DNA of 64,000 nt from Synanceia verrucosa (Eukaryota > Chordata > Actinopteri > Perciformes > Synanceiidae). The translations under genes were made by a program, and so were the position numbers. The stretch is taken from contig CM056561.1 in the NCBI GenBank assembly GCA_029721515.1, positions 13,344,501 through 13,408,500 on the forward strand. The letters run 5' to 3'. Positions within the stretch are counted from its first letter, which is position 1. The number at the start of each line of letters is the position of its first letter. Positions 20,824-31,550 of this stretch are shown here, in pieces. The notes below the pieces were generated by a model, which ran no database searches, was not told where the DNA came from, and saw only the letters and a list, made by a program, of their open reading frames with translations.

Positions 20824-21585
20824 TGTTACGACCCGGCAGTGTTAGGGAACAGTAACATGTAGGTGGGATAGGAAATGAGATGGAAAGTGACAACTGGACT
20901 GACTCAGGTTGAAGTCAGGGTTTAATTAAACAAAGAGAAGTGCACTTGCACAAGAAAACATAACAAAAGGAGACAATACAAGTGCTGACAAGAAACGGTT
21001 ACACGAAATAAAATTGGGTGAATTACATAAATTTGTCTCTTGCAATTAAAAAAAAGTTAAAGAACAAAAGGAGGTCAGCACCCATAAGCTTACAAAGCAC
21101 CAGGAGGACAAAACAAACTTGCAGGTACACTGTGATTTAAAACTCTCAAACAAGAGGGATGGCCAACTCTTGGTACTCACAGTTGAAACCCAGTAAACAC
21201 TACAAAGTTACACAACTGACACTGAAGCCACTCAGACAAACAATCAGAAAATTACTGGAGCTATAGACACTTGCAAATACTCTCTGGGGAAGACAATGGC
21301 ATACAACAGGCAAGCTGATCACAGATTAACAACTGCCCGGCATTGTGGTCACACAAGTTATTTATGGTGAAGCGGTGTTGATTGCAGACTCTTCAGTGGT
21401 AGGTTCGGTTGACTCTCAGTCCCACCAATCACAGACGCCAGTGAGCAGGAAACAGGAAGTATACGGCCTCAGCTCCAGAAGGACCAATCCTCAACGGGGA
21501 ATCACACAGCTGTATTTACATCTCGACAGAATCAGTCATGAAAAACATTACAGTCAGCGGTGGCCGTAACACCCCCCCTCTTAAG
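20824..21585 (-). repeat. Gmr1-B 3' LTR (748 bp) and polypurine tract
   Basis: The LTR runs TGTTACGACCCGGCAG (20824) to CCGTAACA (21571). The same start TGTTATGACCTGGCAG stands at 37766 in the 5' LTR. CCCCCCCTCTTAAG at 21572-21585 is the polypurine tract on the minus strand. Confidence 0.85.
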
Positions 21586-21639
21586 TTATAAGCCTGTGCA
21601 GCTTAATATTAATGATACATACATAACACCTAATTAACT

Positions 21640-22106
21640 TTTACGGTCTAGACAATGCATCAGCTAATACATTTTCAAAACCCCTTTTTATGTCGGATGT
21701 CGAGGTTGAAGTCTTGTACTAACAGTGCCCACCGCATGAGTCGCTGATTGTGGTTAAACATGCGGGACAGAAACACAAAGGGGTTATGATCAGTGAATAC
21801 TACAACAGGTAGAGAAGTAGACCCAACATGGACCTAAAAGTGCAAGGGTTTCCTTTTCAATGGTGGTATAATTTGTCTGGTGAACTTACGGGAAAAGTAA
21901 GGAACAGGATGATCAATACCATCCTTCCCACTCTGTAACAGGACTGCACCAGCACCCACTGCACTGGTGTCTATCTCGAGCTTAAAGGGAGTGGAAAAAT
22001 CAGGGGCTGCGAGAACGGGAGCATGACTTAACAGTCTTTATTCCATCGAACGCTACCTGACATTCTGGGGTCCACACGTATTTGACTTTAGTGCTTAATA
22101 AGCTTG
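21640..22106 (-). pseudogene. pol: Gmr1-B RNase H remnant
   Basis: Minus-strand reading gives FKLEIDTSAVGAGAVLLQ (about 21990-21935), VVVFTDHNPFVFLSRM (about 21810-21760) and QRLMRWALLVQDF (about 21745-21705), with stops and frameshifts between. This is a typical gypsy RNase H, placed 3' of the RT. Confidence 0.8.
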
Positions 22107-22724
22107 TCAGTGAAAGGCGATACTGGAGAAGTTGCAACAGTAACTCCTATAGTAGCCAGCCATTTCTAGGAAACAACGCAGCGCTTTTCGTGTAGTGGGA
22201 ACAGGGAAATCTCTAATGGCAACAATCTTAACTTCAATAGGGCGCACTTGTCCCTGTCCAACCTGCTGACAGAGATAAGTTAGGGTGGCTTTTCCAAATT
22301 CATATTTGGCCAAATTTAGAGTCAATGTAGCGCGGGCCAAAAGGTCCAAAACCTGCTCCAGTATCTGCATGTGATTCTCCCATGTATCTGAATAAATTAT
22401 TAGATCATCGAGGTAAGCGTTGCAATTTGGCAAACCAGACAACACAGTGTCAACTAGTCTCTGGAATGTAGCAGGTGCGTTATGCATACCAAAAGCCATC
22501 ACATTGTACTGGCAGAAATGATTGGGAGTAACAAATGCAGAAATCTCTTTGGCACAGTCCGTTAAAGGTACCTGCCAATAACCTTTCAGCAAGTCTAATT
22601 TGCTAACGAAATTTGCGGTGCCTAGGTTATCAACACAATCCTCCATGCGAGGTAGAGGATACGAATCTCCCACAGTAACTGCATTTACTTTGCGGAAATC
22701 TGTGATAAACCTGGGGGAGCCATC
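22107..22724 (-). pseudogene. pol: Gmr1-B reverse transcriptase, C-terminal part
   Basis: An open frame of just over 200 codons carries RFITDFRKVNAVT, SKLDLLKGYWQVPLT, MAFGMHNAPATFQRLVD, the catalytic box YLDDLIIYSD, LTLNLAKYEFGKA and MAGYYRSY. The frame continues from the part at 33887-34030 on the other side of the inserted chromovirus. The domain is uninterrupted apart from the insertion until a stop near 22107. Confidence 0.9.
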
Positions 22725-22916
22725 TGTCATGTCAGTCTAGTTAAGTGTGTTTATTATTTCAGTTTTGTCTTTTGGTCGTGTCATTTCCTGTTTTATTTTG
22801 ATATTTATGGTCTTTCCTTGTGTTTCAGCTTGATTCTTCCTGCCCTTGTGTTTCCCATGTGTGGTGATTGTCTGCCCCGCCCCTGATTGTCTCCAGCTGT
22901 TCCCCATTACCTAGTG

Positions 22917-22956
22917 TATTTATGTCGGTGTCTCCCCCAGTCCTGTGCCAGTACGT
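22917..22956 (+). promoter_or_regulatory. TATA-like box and self-primer sequence in sushi-1 5' LTR
   Basis: TATTTAT at 22917-22923 lies 30 bases upstream of GCCAGTACGT (22947-22956). Those ten bases are the exact reverse complement of ACGTACTGGC at 28731-28740, just after the LTR. In Tf1/sushi elements the 5' end of the RNA primes its own minus-strand synthesis, so transcription should start at or near 22947. Confidence 0.65.
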
Positions 22957-23238
22957 CTTGTATCACTGTCAAGCTACCAGCCGTGTTACTTGTGTTGTCA
23001 AGTTCAAGTAAGAGATTCTGTCCCTGTGTTGAGGTTTGATTAGTTTCCTTTTGGATTGTTTAATTTGCGTTTGCCACGTGTAGTATTTTGGTTTAGGTTT
23101 TCCTCTCTGTTTGAGTGCGCTTTTCGTTTAGTTTTCCCTCTCCTTGGAGAGCGCCCTTAGTTTAGTTACCTTGTTTGTTACTTCTTCCTCACTATTGTGA
23201 GCGTCTTTAGTTTTCAAGTCAAGTCAAGTCAAGTCAAC

Positions 23239-24214
23239 TTTATTTGTATAGCCCAATATCACAAATTATGAATTTGCCTCATTGGGCTTTACAATCTGTA
23301 CAGGATATGACACCCTCTGTCCTTTACAATGACCCTCGTGACGACTAAGGAAAACTCCCCAAAAAAAACCTTTTAACAGGGAAAAAGAAACGGAAGAAAC
23401 CTCAGGAAGAGCAACAGAGGAGGGATCCCTCTTCCAGGATGGACAGACGTGCAATAGATGCCATGTGTACAGAATAACAACAATGAAAACACATTAACAC
23501 TAACATACAAAATTGTATGGAAATGTCCAACTCAATATAACAACAGCTAATATACAGTGTGTATATATAGAATTGTATGAGAGTGTCCAAGGGGATGAAG
23601 AGCATCATCAAGCTATCAGCAAAGGATGAGAAGCATGTCGTCCTCTCCACCATGCCAACCAGAAGAAGCCTGGGCAGCACATCTTCCACTCCACCACACC
23701 AAACAGGAGAAACCTCCGCAGGATGACCTCATCACCACCACGTCACTCAGAACCAGAAGATGAAGCCTGACTGGTCTGCACAACCACTACTCCACCAGGC
23801 AGACTGGATCCATGGATACCTGTGAGATGAGAACGCACAGGGACTCGAGGCACAAAACTAATCTGCAGCATGTGTTAAAGGGAGGAAGAGTAAACACATC
23901 CTCTTCTCCCACTACTCTAACAGATACAACCTGAGCAGCATCAGCCTCTTCTCCATCTCACCACCATCAGGACAGACGAAGCCTGGATGACATCAACTCC
24001 TTCTCAAACAAGTAGCCCCAGCTCACAGACACCTGGGAGCTGGGAGCACAGGGGCTCCGGGGAAGAAGATGAGTTAGTAAAATGACTTAATGGAGGCATC
24101 GAAATGAAGAAGAAGAGAAGCTCAGTGTGTCAGAGGAAGTCCCCGGCAGTCTAGACCTATAGCAGCATAACTAAGGATTGATCCAAGGCAGCCTGAGTCA
24201 ACCTTGGATCAGTC
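23239..24214 (-). other. L2-like LINE 3' UTR
   Basis: Non-coding sequence follows the ORF2 stop. The last ~80 bases are conserved with the fragments at 2495-2573, 7101-7179 and 11699-11755. Short ORFs here have no domain. Confidence 0.6.
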
Positions 24215-26528
24215 CTAACTATAAGCACTGTCAAAAAGGAAAGTCTTAAGCCTACTCTTGAATAAGGGGATGGTGTCTGCCTCCCGGACTGAAAGAGGGA
24301 GTTGGTTCCACAGAAGAGGAGCTTGATAACTGAAAGCTCTAGCTCCCATTCTACTTTTATAAACCCTAGGAACCGCTAATAGTCCTGCATTCTGAGAGCG
24401 TAGAGTTCTAGCAGGATTATAAGGCACTATTAGCTCTTTAAGATAAGATGGTGCCTGACCATTAAGTGCCTTGTAGGTGAGGAGGAGGATTTTAAATTCT
24501 ATTCTAGATTTTACAGGGAGCCAGTGCAGAGAGGCTAACACCGGAGAAATATGGTCTCTTTTCCTGGTTCTGGTCAGAACACGTGCTGCAGCGTTCTGGA
24601 CCAGCTGGAGAGTCCTGATAGACTTATTAGGGCAGCCTGATAATAACGAGTTACAATAGTCCAGCCTGGAAGTTACAAATGCATGGACTAATTTTTTCTG
24701 CATCGTTTTGGGAGAGAATATGCCTTTATTTTTGCAATGTTACGCAGATGAAAAAAAGCTGTTCTAGCTGTTTGTTTCATGTGGACGTTGAAGGACATAT
24801 CTTTGGTCAAAAATTACCCCTAGATTCCTTACAGTGGTGTTCGAGGCTGGTACGAAGCCACCTAGAGTAAATAAGTCATTAGATAGGTTATTTCTGAGAT
24901 TTTCAGGGCCAATTAGAATAACCTCAGTTTTATCTGAATTTAACAACAAGAAATTGTGCGCCATCCAAGTTTTTATATCCTGAAGACATGTTTGGAGTTT
25001 AGCTAACTGGCTGGATTCGTCTGACTTAAATGACAAATATAGCTGAGTATCATCTGCATAACAGTGAAAGTTTATGGAGTGTTTCTGATAACATTGCCTA
25101 AAGGAAGCATATATAAAGTAAATAGAATAGGCCCAAGCACAGAACCTTGAGGAACTCCATAACTGACTATGGACTGCATGGAGTGACTCATCATTAATGT
25201 GAACAAACTGTGATCGATCCGATAAGTAGGATTTGAACCAGCTTAAAGCAGTTCCTCTGATGCCAGTTAAATGTTCTAATCTCTGCAACAGGATATGGTG
25301 GTCAATAGTATCAAAAGCAGCGCTAAGATCTAACAAGACAAGTACTGAGACGAGTCCATTGTCTGATGCAATTAGCAGGTCATTAGTAATTTTCACCAGA
25401 GCGGTCTCGGTGCTATGATATTTTCTAAATCCTGACTGAAAGTCCTCAAATAGATTATTGTTCTGGAGGAAGTCACACAGCTGACTGCACACTGCTTTCT
25501 CAAGGATCTTAGAGAGAAAAGGAAGGTTGGATATCAGTCTATAGTTGGCTAAAACCTCTGGATCAAGACCGGGCTTCTTCAGAAGAGGTTTGATTTTGCT
25601 ACTTTAAATGACTGAGGTACATAGCCTGACAGCAAAGATAAGTTGATCATGTTTAATAAAGAGGTGCTCAGTAACGGTAAAGCTTCTTTAAGCAGTGAAG
25701 TTGGGATGGGATCTAAGAGACAGGTAGAAGGCTTAGATGAGGAAATCAATGAAGTCAGTTTGTGTCTATGAGAGAAAAGCAGTCCAAGTATACATCAAGT
25801 TCTTCCATGAGTCCTATGCTTCCTGTGTTTAAAGACAAAGCAGTTTCAGTCAAAGGCACAGTGTGACTGATTTTCTCCCTAATAGTTATAATCTTCTCAT
25901 TAAAGAAGCTCATGAAGTCACTACTACTGAGGGTTATGGGAACAGATGGTTCAATAGAGCTGTGGCTCTCTGTCAGCCTGGCTACAGTGCTGAAAAGAAA
26001 CCTGGGGTTGTTTTTATTTTCCTCTATTAATGATGAATAATAAGCTGCTCTGGCCTTACGGAGAGCCTTCCTATAAGCTTTCAAACTATCATGCCAGTCC
26101 AGGCGAGACGCTTGCAGACCGGTTAAACGCCACTTCCTTTCAAATCTTCTTGCTGCTTGCTTTAAACTGCGGGTGTGAGGGTTATACCATGGAGCCAGCT
26201 TTCTATGCTTTACTATCTTCTTTTTTAGAGGAGCAACAGAGTCTAGAGATGCTCGCAGAGAGTCTGCAGCACTATCTACCAAATTATCAATTTGAGTAGG
26301 ACTGAAGTCTGAGCCCTCAAGTATATTGATATTAGATATTGAATTAAAAGCTAATGGAATTATATCCTTAAACTTGGCTACAGCACTTTCAGATAAACAT
26401 CTAGTGTACATGGATTTACCTGATGGAGTGTAGTCCAGAAGAAAAAATTCAAAGGTTAACAAGTAATGGTCTGATAGGAAGGAATTCTGTTGGTGGACTG
26501 ATAAATGTTCTACTTCAATGCCGAGAGG
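24215..26528 (-). pseudogene. L2-like LINE ORF2: linker, reverse transcriptase, C-terminal domain
   Basis: The minus-strand linker (26462-25755) has APWYNPHTRSLKQAARRFERKW and FFNEKIITIREKI. RT motifs are FQSGFRKYHSTETALVKI, VLLDLSAAFDTIDH, and the catalytic box as CYADDTQLYLSF (about 25070-25030), then LNSDKTEVILIG. The C-terminal part has SRLDYCNSLLSG, LQLVQNAAARVLT, LHWLPV and RTLRSQN. Frameshifts lie near 25600, 25120 and 24760. Around 25100-25170 the GVPQGSVLGP-type motif is only recoverable in another frame. Confidence 0.9.
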
Positions 26529-27100
26529 TCAGGACCAGGTCAGTGTATGGTTAAAACAGTGAGTTGGTTCCTGAACATTCTGACAGAAGCCAATTGAATC
26601 TAACAGCGAGATAAAAGCAGTACCAAGGCTGTCACTGTCAACGTCCACATGAATATTAAAGTCACCTACAATAATGACTTTATCAGTTCTCAGGACTAAA
26701 GTTGATAAAAACTCAGAGAACTCAGATATAAATTCAGAATATGGACCTGGAGCACGGTACACTATAACAAATAAAACTGGTTTCTCTGTTTTCCATTTAA
26801 GATGAGAAAGACTAAGAACCAGGCTTTCAAAAGACTTATAATTTAATTTAGGTTTAGGTTTGATCGATAGACTAGAATCAAAAATGGCTGCAACTCCTCC
26901 TCCACGACCTGTATCTCTAGGAATATGAGTATTAATATGACTAGGAGGTGGATTCATTCAGGCTGACATAATCATCCTGACACAACCAGGTTTCAGTAAG
27001 ACAAAATAAATCAACCTGGTTATCTGATATTAATTCATTTACTAGTAGAGCTTTAGATGATAATGACCTGATATTTAAAAGTCCACATTTAATTCTCCTG
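26529..27100 (-). pseudogene. L2-like LINE endonuclease domain
   Basis: The minus-strand reading starts with SSKALLVNELISDNQVDLFCLTETW upstream of 26957. It continues RDTGRGGGVAAIF, FVIVYRAPGPYSEFI and the catalytic-site motif VIIVGDFNIHVD (about 26690-26645). These are AP endonuclease hallmarks (TETW, GDFN). A frameshift lies near 26960. The enzyme would nick target DNA for target-primed reverse transcription. Confidence 0.85.
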
Positions 27101-27269
27101 TCCTGATTAACTATTTCAGCAGTGGATTTAATTTTTATTAAGTTATTTTGTTCAACTCCCCTTTTGTTTACTATGGATTTAACTGATTTTAGTGGTCGGG
27201 ACAGACACCGTTTCTATGGGGTTCTGGGTGGGTGACTGCTCTAATGGAAGCACAGAGAAGTGTGTTAAA

Positions 27270-27870
27270 CTACAACTCTGTCTCTGGTCTCAACCCTGGG
27301 TTGTCATGGGTTAGGTTGACTAATAAACTTGGCCATGTTTCTAGAAATGAGCTGCTCCTTCCAAAGTAGGATGGATGCAGTCTCTCCTCATCAGACCAGG
27401 TTTTCCCAGAAACTGTTCCAATTATCGATGAAGCCCACATCATTAACTGGACACCACCTCGACAGCCAGCGGTGGAAGGATGACATGCGACTAAACATGT
27501 CATCAGAGGCCAAGCTAGGAGGGGACCAGAGAAACCACGGAGTCCGACATTGTTTTAGCGTAAGCACACCGATTCACATTAATTTTTGTGACCTCCGATT
27601 AGGCGTAACCGGGTGTCATTACGCCAGCGTGAATAACAATAGTCCCATATTTACGCTATCCTTAGCCAGCAGTTTCAAATAGATTCAACGTCCGCCCGCT
27701 CTGGCCCCGGAATGCATTTGACTATGGTTGCGGTGTCGCTAATTTCACGTTTGAAGAATAGAGCTGCCAATAACCAGGGTTGGCTTCTCAGCGGGTGTGT
27801 CGCTGAGTGGGAAAACTTGTTAGAAGCGTGAAGGGTCGGGTGGTGAGCCGTGGGCTGTTTAAAACTCACG
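27270..27870 (-). pseudogene. L2-like LINE ORF1 with SGNH-esterase remnants
   Basis: Broken frames on the minus strand show an LVIGSSIL nucleophile-type block (about 27775), an IVIHAG-V..DTRLR block (GxND-like, about 27630) and RWLSRWCPVNDVGFIDNW. They end with a D..RLHPSYFGR block (about 27375) in another frame. Order and spacing fit the esterase ORF1 protein of CR1/L2-type LINEs. At least three frame changes. Confidence 0.6.
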
Positions 27871-28472
27871 CTTCCTTCGGACAGTCACCCACTCTCCGGC
27901 TGCTCGGGAGTTGCCGGGGACGGCTAGCAGGAGCTCACGCTAGGTCGGCTCGCACCCGACTGAGGGGGCTGGCTAGCTACGGAGGCATAACTAGGACTTT
28001 GGATGGTGCGAGACTGGCTTAACTCGCTAAGCCTCGGCCTCAAAACCGAACATGCTACACTTGTTACACGTACCATTATCACTAAAGGAGGCAGAGGAAT
28101 AACTGAGCATGAGACACACTGAGCAAGAGAAAGCAGGAGAAGGAAGAGGAGAAGCCATGGATATACGCTTAAGATAGCTGCTAAGCTGGGCTATGGAAGC
28201 TAGTTGTTAGCCGAAAAAAGCCGCTGGAAAACACCAACGAGTGACAGGGAAAGTCTAGGGAAGTTTTAGAGTGCTTGATAGGATTAGTACACTACAAATG
28301 TACGGCGGGACGTTAACCACTGTGGATTAAGACAGTAGCAAAACTATTTTTGTGGCAGAGCAGCTCAGAGTGCTGTAGGAAACAACAGAGTAGCGGCTGA
28401 GAGCGGAAATGATGCAATACGCTTACCGTATAGGAGGAGGGACCAGTGATGAGTGATGCCTGAGTGATGAGT
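27871..28472 (-). other. L2-like LINE 5' region
   Basis: GC-rich near 27880-27980, then mixed. No conserved coding frame is seen. It contains repeated GTGATGAGTGATG-like words at 28446-28470 at the very 5' end of the element. Confidence 0.5.
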
Positions 28473-28728
28473 GTTTTCCCTCCTTTTCTAGCTGTTTGAT
28501 TATTCTCTGGTATTGTGTTTAGGTTTTTTCCTTGTATATATCCAGTATAGGTTTTCAGTGTTAGTTTCCCTTGTCTTATTGCTTCTAGTGCCTGAGTATT
28601 TCTGTTATTATTCATTATCGTATTCCTTGATATCTTCTTATTAAAATTTGTATATTCTAACTCTTTGTTGGTCGTGTTGAGTCGTGCATTTGGGTTCTGT
28701 GTATGTCACCTGTTGCCACGTTCTAACA

Positions 28729-28742
28729 GAACGTACTGGCCA
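28729..28742 (+). promoter_or_regulatory. Sushi-1 self-priming primer-binding site
   Basis: GAACGTACTGGCC follows the LTR end TTCTAACA (28728). ACGTACTGGC (28731-28740) is the exact reverse complement of LTR positions 22947-22956. No match to a common tRNA 3' end was recognised. Confidence 0.65.
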
Positions 28743-28747
28743 AAGAA

Positions 28748-29787
28748 ATGAACCCAGCCGACTCTAGTCAGTTAAGGGAGCTAGTCACCTCACACAGTGA
28801 CAGACTCGCGAGGCAGGAGGAGCAGGCAGTTGCTTTGGTGCATGATCTAGCTACGTTGTCCTCAAGACAGGAGGATTTCCGACATTCAATGACGGCTCAC
28901 GAGACTCACTTGGCGAGCAGTATGCGGGATATTTTGTCATACTTACAGAAGCCACCACCCACTACTACGCCAGCACCGGAAGCAAGCAGCTCTGGTCAGC
29001 CAGTTAATTCTCAGGCCATGGTTGTACATGCTCCGCCTCGCCTGGCTCTCCCCGAGAAATTCACCGGAGAATCTGATCTGTGTCGCCCATTCCTCGTGCA
29101 GTGTGAGCTCCATTTCCGTATGAACCCAAATGCCTTTCCCACTCCTCAGTCTCGGGTGGCATTTATCACTTCCCATCTGACGGGTAGAGCGGCAGCGTGG
29201 GCAACCACTGAATGGTCTCAAGAGTCGGACTTGTGTAATTCTCCAGAGAAGTTCATAGCTGCGCTCCGCCAGTGTTTCGATCACGCCAGACCTGGGCGCC
29301 AGGCAGCTCGTAAATTAAAGGGACTGAGACAAGGAGGCCGTTCAGTGGCGGATTTCGCCATAGACTTTCGGCCTTTGGCTAAGGACAGTGGATTGGGGAG
29401 CCAGCTTTAGTTGATGTTTTTGGATGGACTTAATGACAATGTTGTTGACCAGATGGGCCCACAAGAATTCCCGACAACCTTGAGGCCAGCCATAGAAGCA
29501 GCTATACGGACCGATCAGTGGATCCGGGATCGGCGTTATCGGGCGCCGAGGAGGAACGGGACGAAGTTTTCGAGCCATTGGGGGCCGTGAGACGCTGCCA
29601 GAGACGGGAATCTCCAGCGGTCAGCGAGCCTTTCCTGCATTTAAGGACGAGCCTATGCAGGTTGGCAGGACCAGGATTTCCTCCGAGGAGCGGCAGCGGC
29701 GTCCTGCAGCAGGGGCTCTGCTTCTACTGTGGTGAGGCAGGGCATCGGCTTCTATCATGCCCGTTAAAGGGTCAGGCTCATCAGTAA
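28748..29787 (+). pseudogene. gag: Sushi-1 gag
   Basis: It starts at ATG 28748 (MNPADSSQLRELV), 19 bases after the LTR. The capsid-like domain has LALPEKFTGESDLCRPFLVQ, FPTPQSRVAFITSHLTGRAA and WATTEW (about 29045-29215), typical of sushi-ichi/PEG10-type gag. A TAG at 29408-29410 interrupts the frame at VSQL-LMFLDGL. A frameshift near 29520 precedes the zinc knuckle CFYCGEAGHRLLSC (about 29719-29760). Confidence 0.9.
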
Positions 29788-30660
29788 GTCGGAGGGGACT
29801 GGTGAGCCTGTTCGCTGCAGCTGAAGGTCCTCCAAGACATTTGACACAGGTAACGTGTACTATGAATAACCATGTTAAGACATTCAACGTATTAATTGAT
29901 TCAGGAGCGGACGAGAGTTTGATGACCTGGCAGGTGGTTCAGGAGCTTGGACTGCAAACTAAGGCCATACCTCAGCCCCTCACTGCACGGGCACTGAACG
30001 GTAGGGAGATTTTTAAAATCACCCACTGCACTGAACCAGTAACACTCTCCATAGGCAGTCACACTGAAAGACTTAGTTTTTATGTTTATGAGTCTGCAAG
30101 GCATGCTATTGTGCTAGGTTTGCCTTGGCTATGTAAGCATTGCCCTATTGTTAACTGGAGAACGGGGGAAATTGAGGGTTGGTCAGAGGACTGTCGGGGT
30201 GGATGTCTGGAGGGGGAGGAGCCTGTGACCATGGGGGGGTTGACCGCCCAATCAGGAGGGAATCCTGAACTGACTACTTCATCTTCCGCTGACCACACTG
30301 ACCTAGCTTCAGTTCCGAGATGTTACCATGATTTAGCAATGGTTTTTAGTAAAGCTAAAGCCACCTCTCTGCCTCCACATAGGGACTATGACTGTGCCAT
30401 CAATTTGAGAGAGGGAGCGCCTCTGCCCAAGGGCCGGCTCTATGCCATCTCGGGTCCGGAGAGGGAGGCGATGGACAATTACATTCAATCCTCTCTCAAA
30501 GCCGGTATTATCAGACCGTCTGCCTTCCTCTAGGAGCAGGATTTTTCTTTGTGGGGAAGAAGGACGGCACTTTGAGACCATGTATTGATTATGCCCCACT
30601 AAACGACATCACCATAAAGAATAGGTACCCTCTTCCCCTCATGACATCAGCCTTCGAACT
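29788..30660 (+). pseudogene. pol: Sushi-1 protease and RT N-terminal part
   Basis: The open frame 29757-30533 carries the aspartic protease with active-site LIDSGADESL (about 29889-29918), then IVLGLPWLCKH. After a linker comes the start of RT: AMVFSKAKATSLPPHRDYDC, LPKGRLYAIS, MDNYIQSSLKAGIIRPS. A frameshift at about 30530 moves the next RT block (FFFVGKKDGTLRPCIDY, about 30545-30595) to another frame, and a TAG follows at 30666. Confidence 0.9.
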
Positions 30661-31550
30661 ATTGTAGGACGCTAAGGTATTCACTAAGTTGGACCTGCGA
30701 AACGCCTATCATCTAGTTCGTATAAAGGAGGGGGATGAGTGGAAGACGGGGTTCAACACACCTTCTGGACACTATGAGTATTTAGTCATGCCTTTTGGAC
30801 TGTCTAATGCCCCGGGGGTTTTCCAGAACCTGGTAAATGACATTCTCAGGGAGTTCATAAATAGGTTTGTCTTTGTGTATATTGACGACATCCTCATTTT
30901 CTCTCCCAGTCAGGAAGTCCACGAGGTGCAGGTTCGTCAAGTACTAAGTAAGCTACTGGAGAACCAGTTGTATGTTAAAGCTGAAAAATGTGAGTTTCAC
31001 GCTGCGACTGTGTCGTTCCTGGGCTTCATAATAGCCCCTGGAGCAATACAGATGGATCCAGCAAAAGTACAAGCTGTGGCAGAGTGGCCAGTTCCGAATA
31101 ACCGGAAGAAGGTGCAGCAATTCCTCGGGTTTGCTAACTTCTACCGCCGGTTTATTCGGAACTACAGTGCTATTGCAGCGCCTCTGCATACACTCACCTG
31201 TTCTAAGTCCATTTTTCAGTGGAACCCAGCAGCAGATGCAGCATTCAAGCAACTCAAGCAACGATTTTCCGCAGCCCCCATTCTCACCATGCCAGACCCC
31301 TCCAAGCAGTTTCTAGTAGAGGTGGACGCCTCGGACACTGGCATCGGAGCGGTGCTTTCCCAGCGATCATCCAAGGACGGCAAAGTGCATCCCTGTGCAT
31401 TTTTGTCCAAGAAGCTGTCAAAGGCGGAACGGAACTATGATGTGGGGAACAGGGAACTGCTGGCAGTAAAGGTAGCCTTAGAGGAGTGGCGTCATTGGCT
31501 GGAGGGGCTCAGGAGCCATTCATGGTTTGGACTGACCATAAGAATTTAGA
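30661..31550 (+). pseudogene. pol: Sushi-1 reverse transcriptase and RNase H
   Basis: Open from 30689: MDLRNAYHLVRI, MPFGLSNAPGVFQNLVND, catalytic box YIDDILIFS (about 30880-30905), LYVKAEKCEF and VQQFLGFANFYRRFIRNYS. RNase H begins with FLVEVDASDTGIGAVLSQ (about 31310-31365), then AERNYDVGNRELLAVKVALEEW. A frameshift near 31505 passes the RNase H C-terminus (WTDHKNLEYI) to the next frame. Confidence 0.92.

Larger units (their letters stand above)
23215..28477 (-). mobile_element. L2/CR1-like LINE, near full length, inserted in sushi LTR
   Basis: On the minus strand: a 5' region with an ORF1 of the SGNH-esterase type (about 27790-27270), an ORF2 with AP-type endonuclease (about 27090-26530), a linker, RT (25755-24764) and a C-terminal domain (24703-24215). 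A 3' UTR follows, ending in a repeated TTGAC motif (23215-23235). Possible target duplication GTTTT. Esterase ORF1 proteins are known in CR1/L2-type LINEs. The exact family is not determined. Confidence 0.9.
22725..28728 (+). repeat. Sushi-1 5' LTR, interrupted by a LINE
   Basis: LTR segments are 22725-23214 and 28478-28728. It starts TGTCATGTCAGTC and ends TTCTAACA. It has a TATA-like TATTTAT at 22917-22923 and a polyadenylation-like ATTAAA near the end of the second segment. The GTTTT at 23210-23214 and 28473-28477 is a candidate target duplication of the LINE. Confidence 0.9.

Noticed and set aside
28313..28615. 100-codon minus-strand ORF and its relative at 33549-33773
   Set aside because: They share a C-terminal half only because both lie in copies of the same sushi LTR; they are antisense to the LTR and carry no domain.
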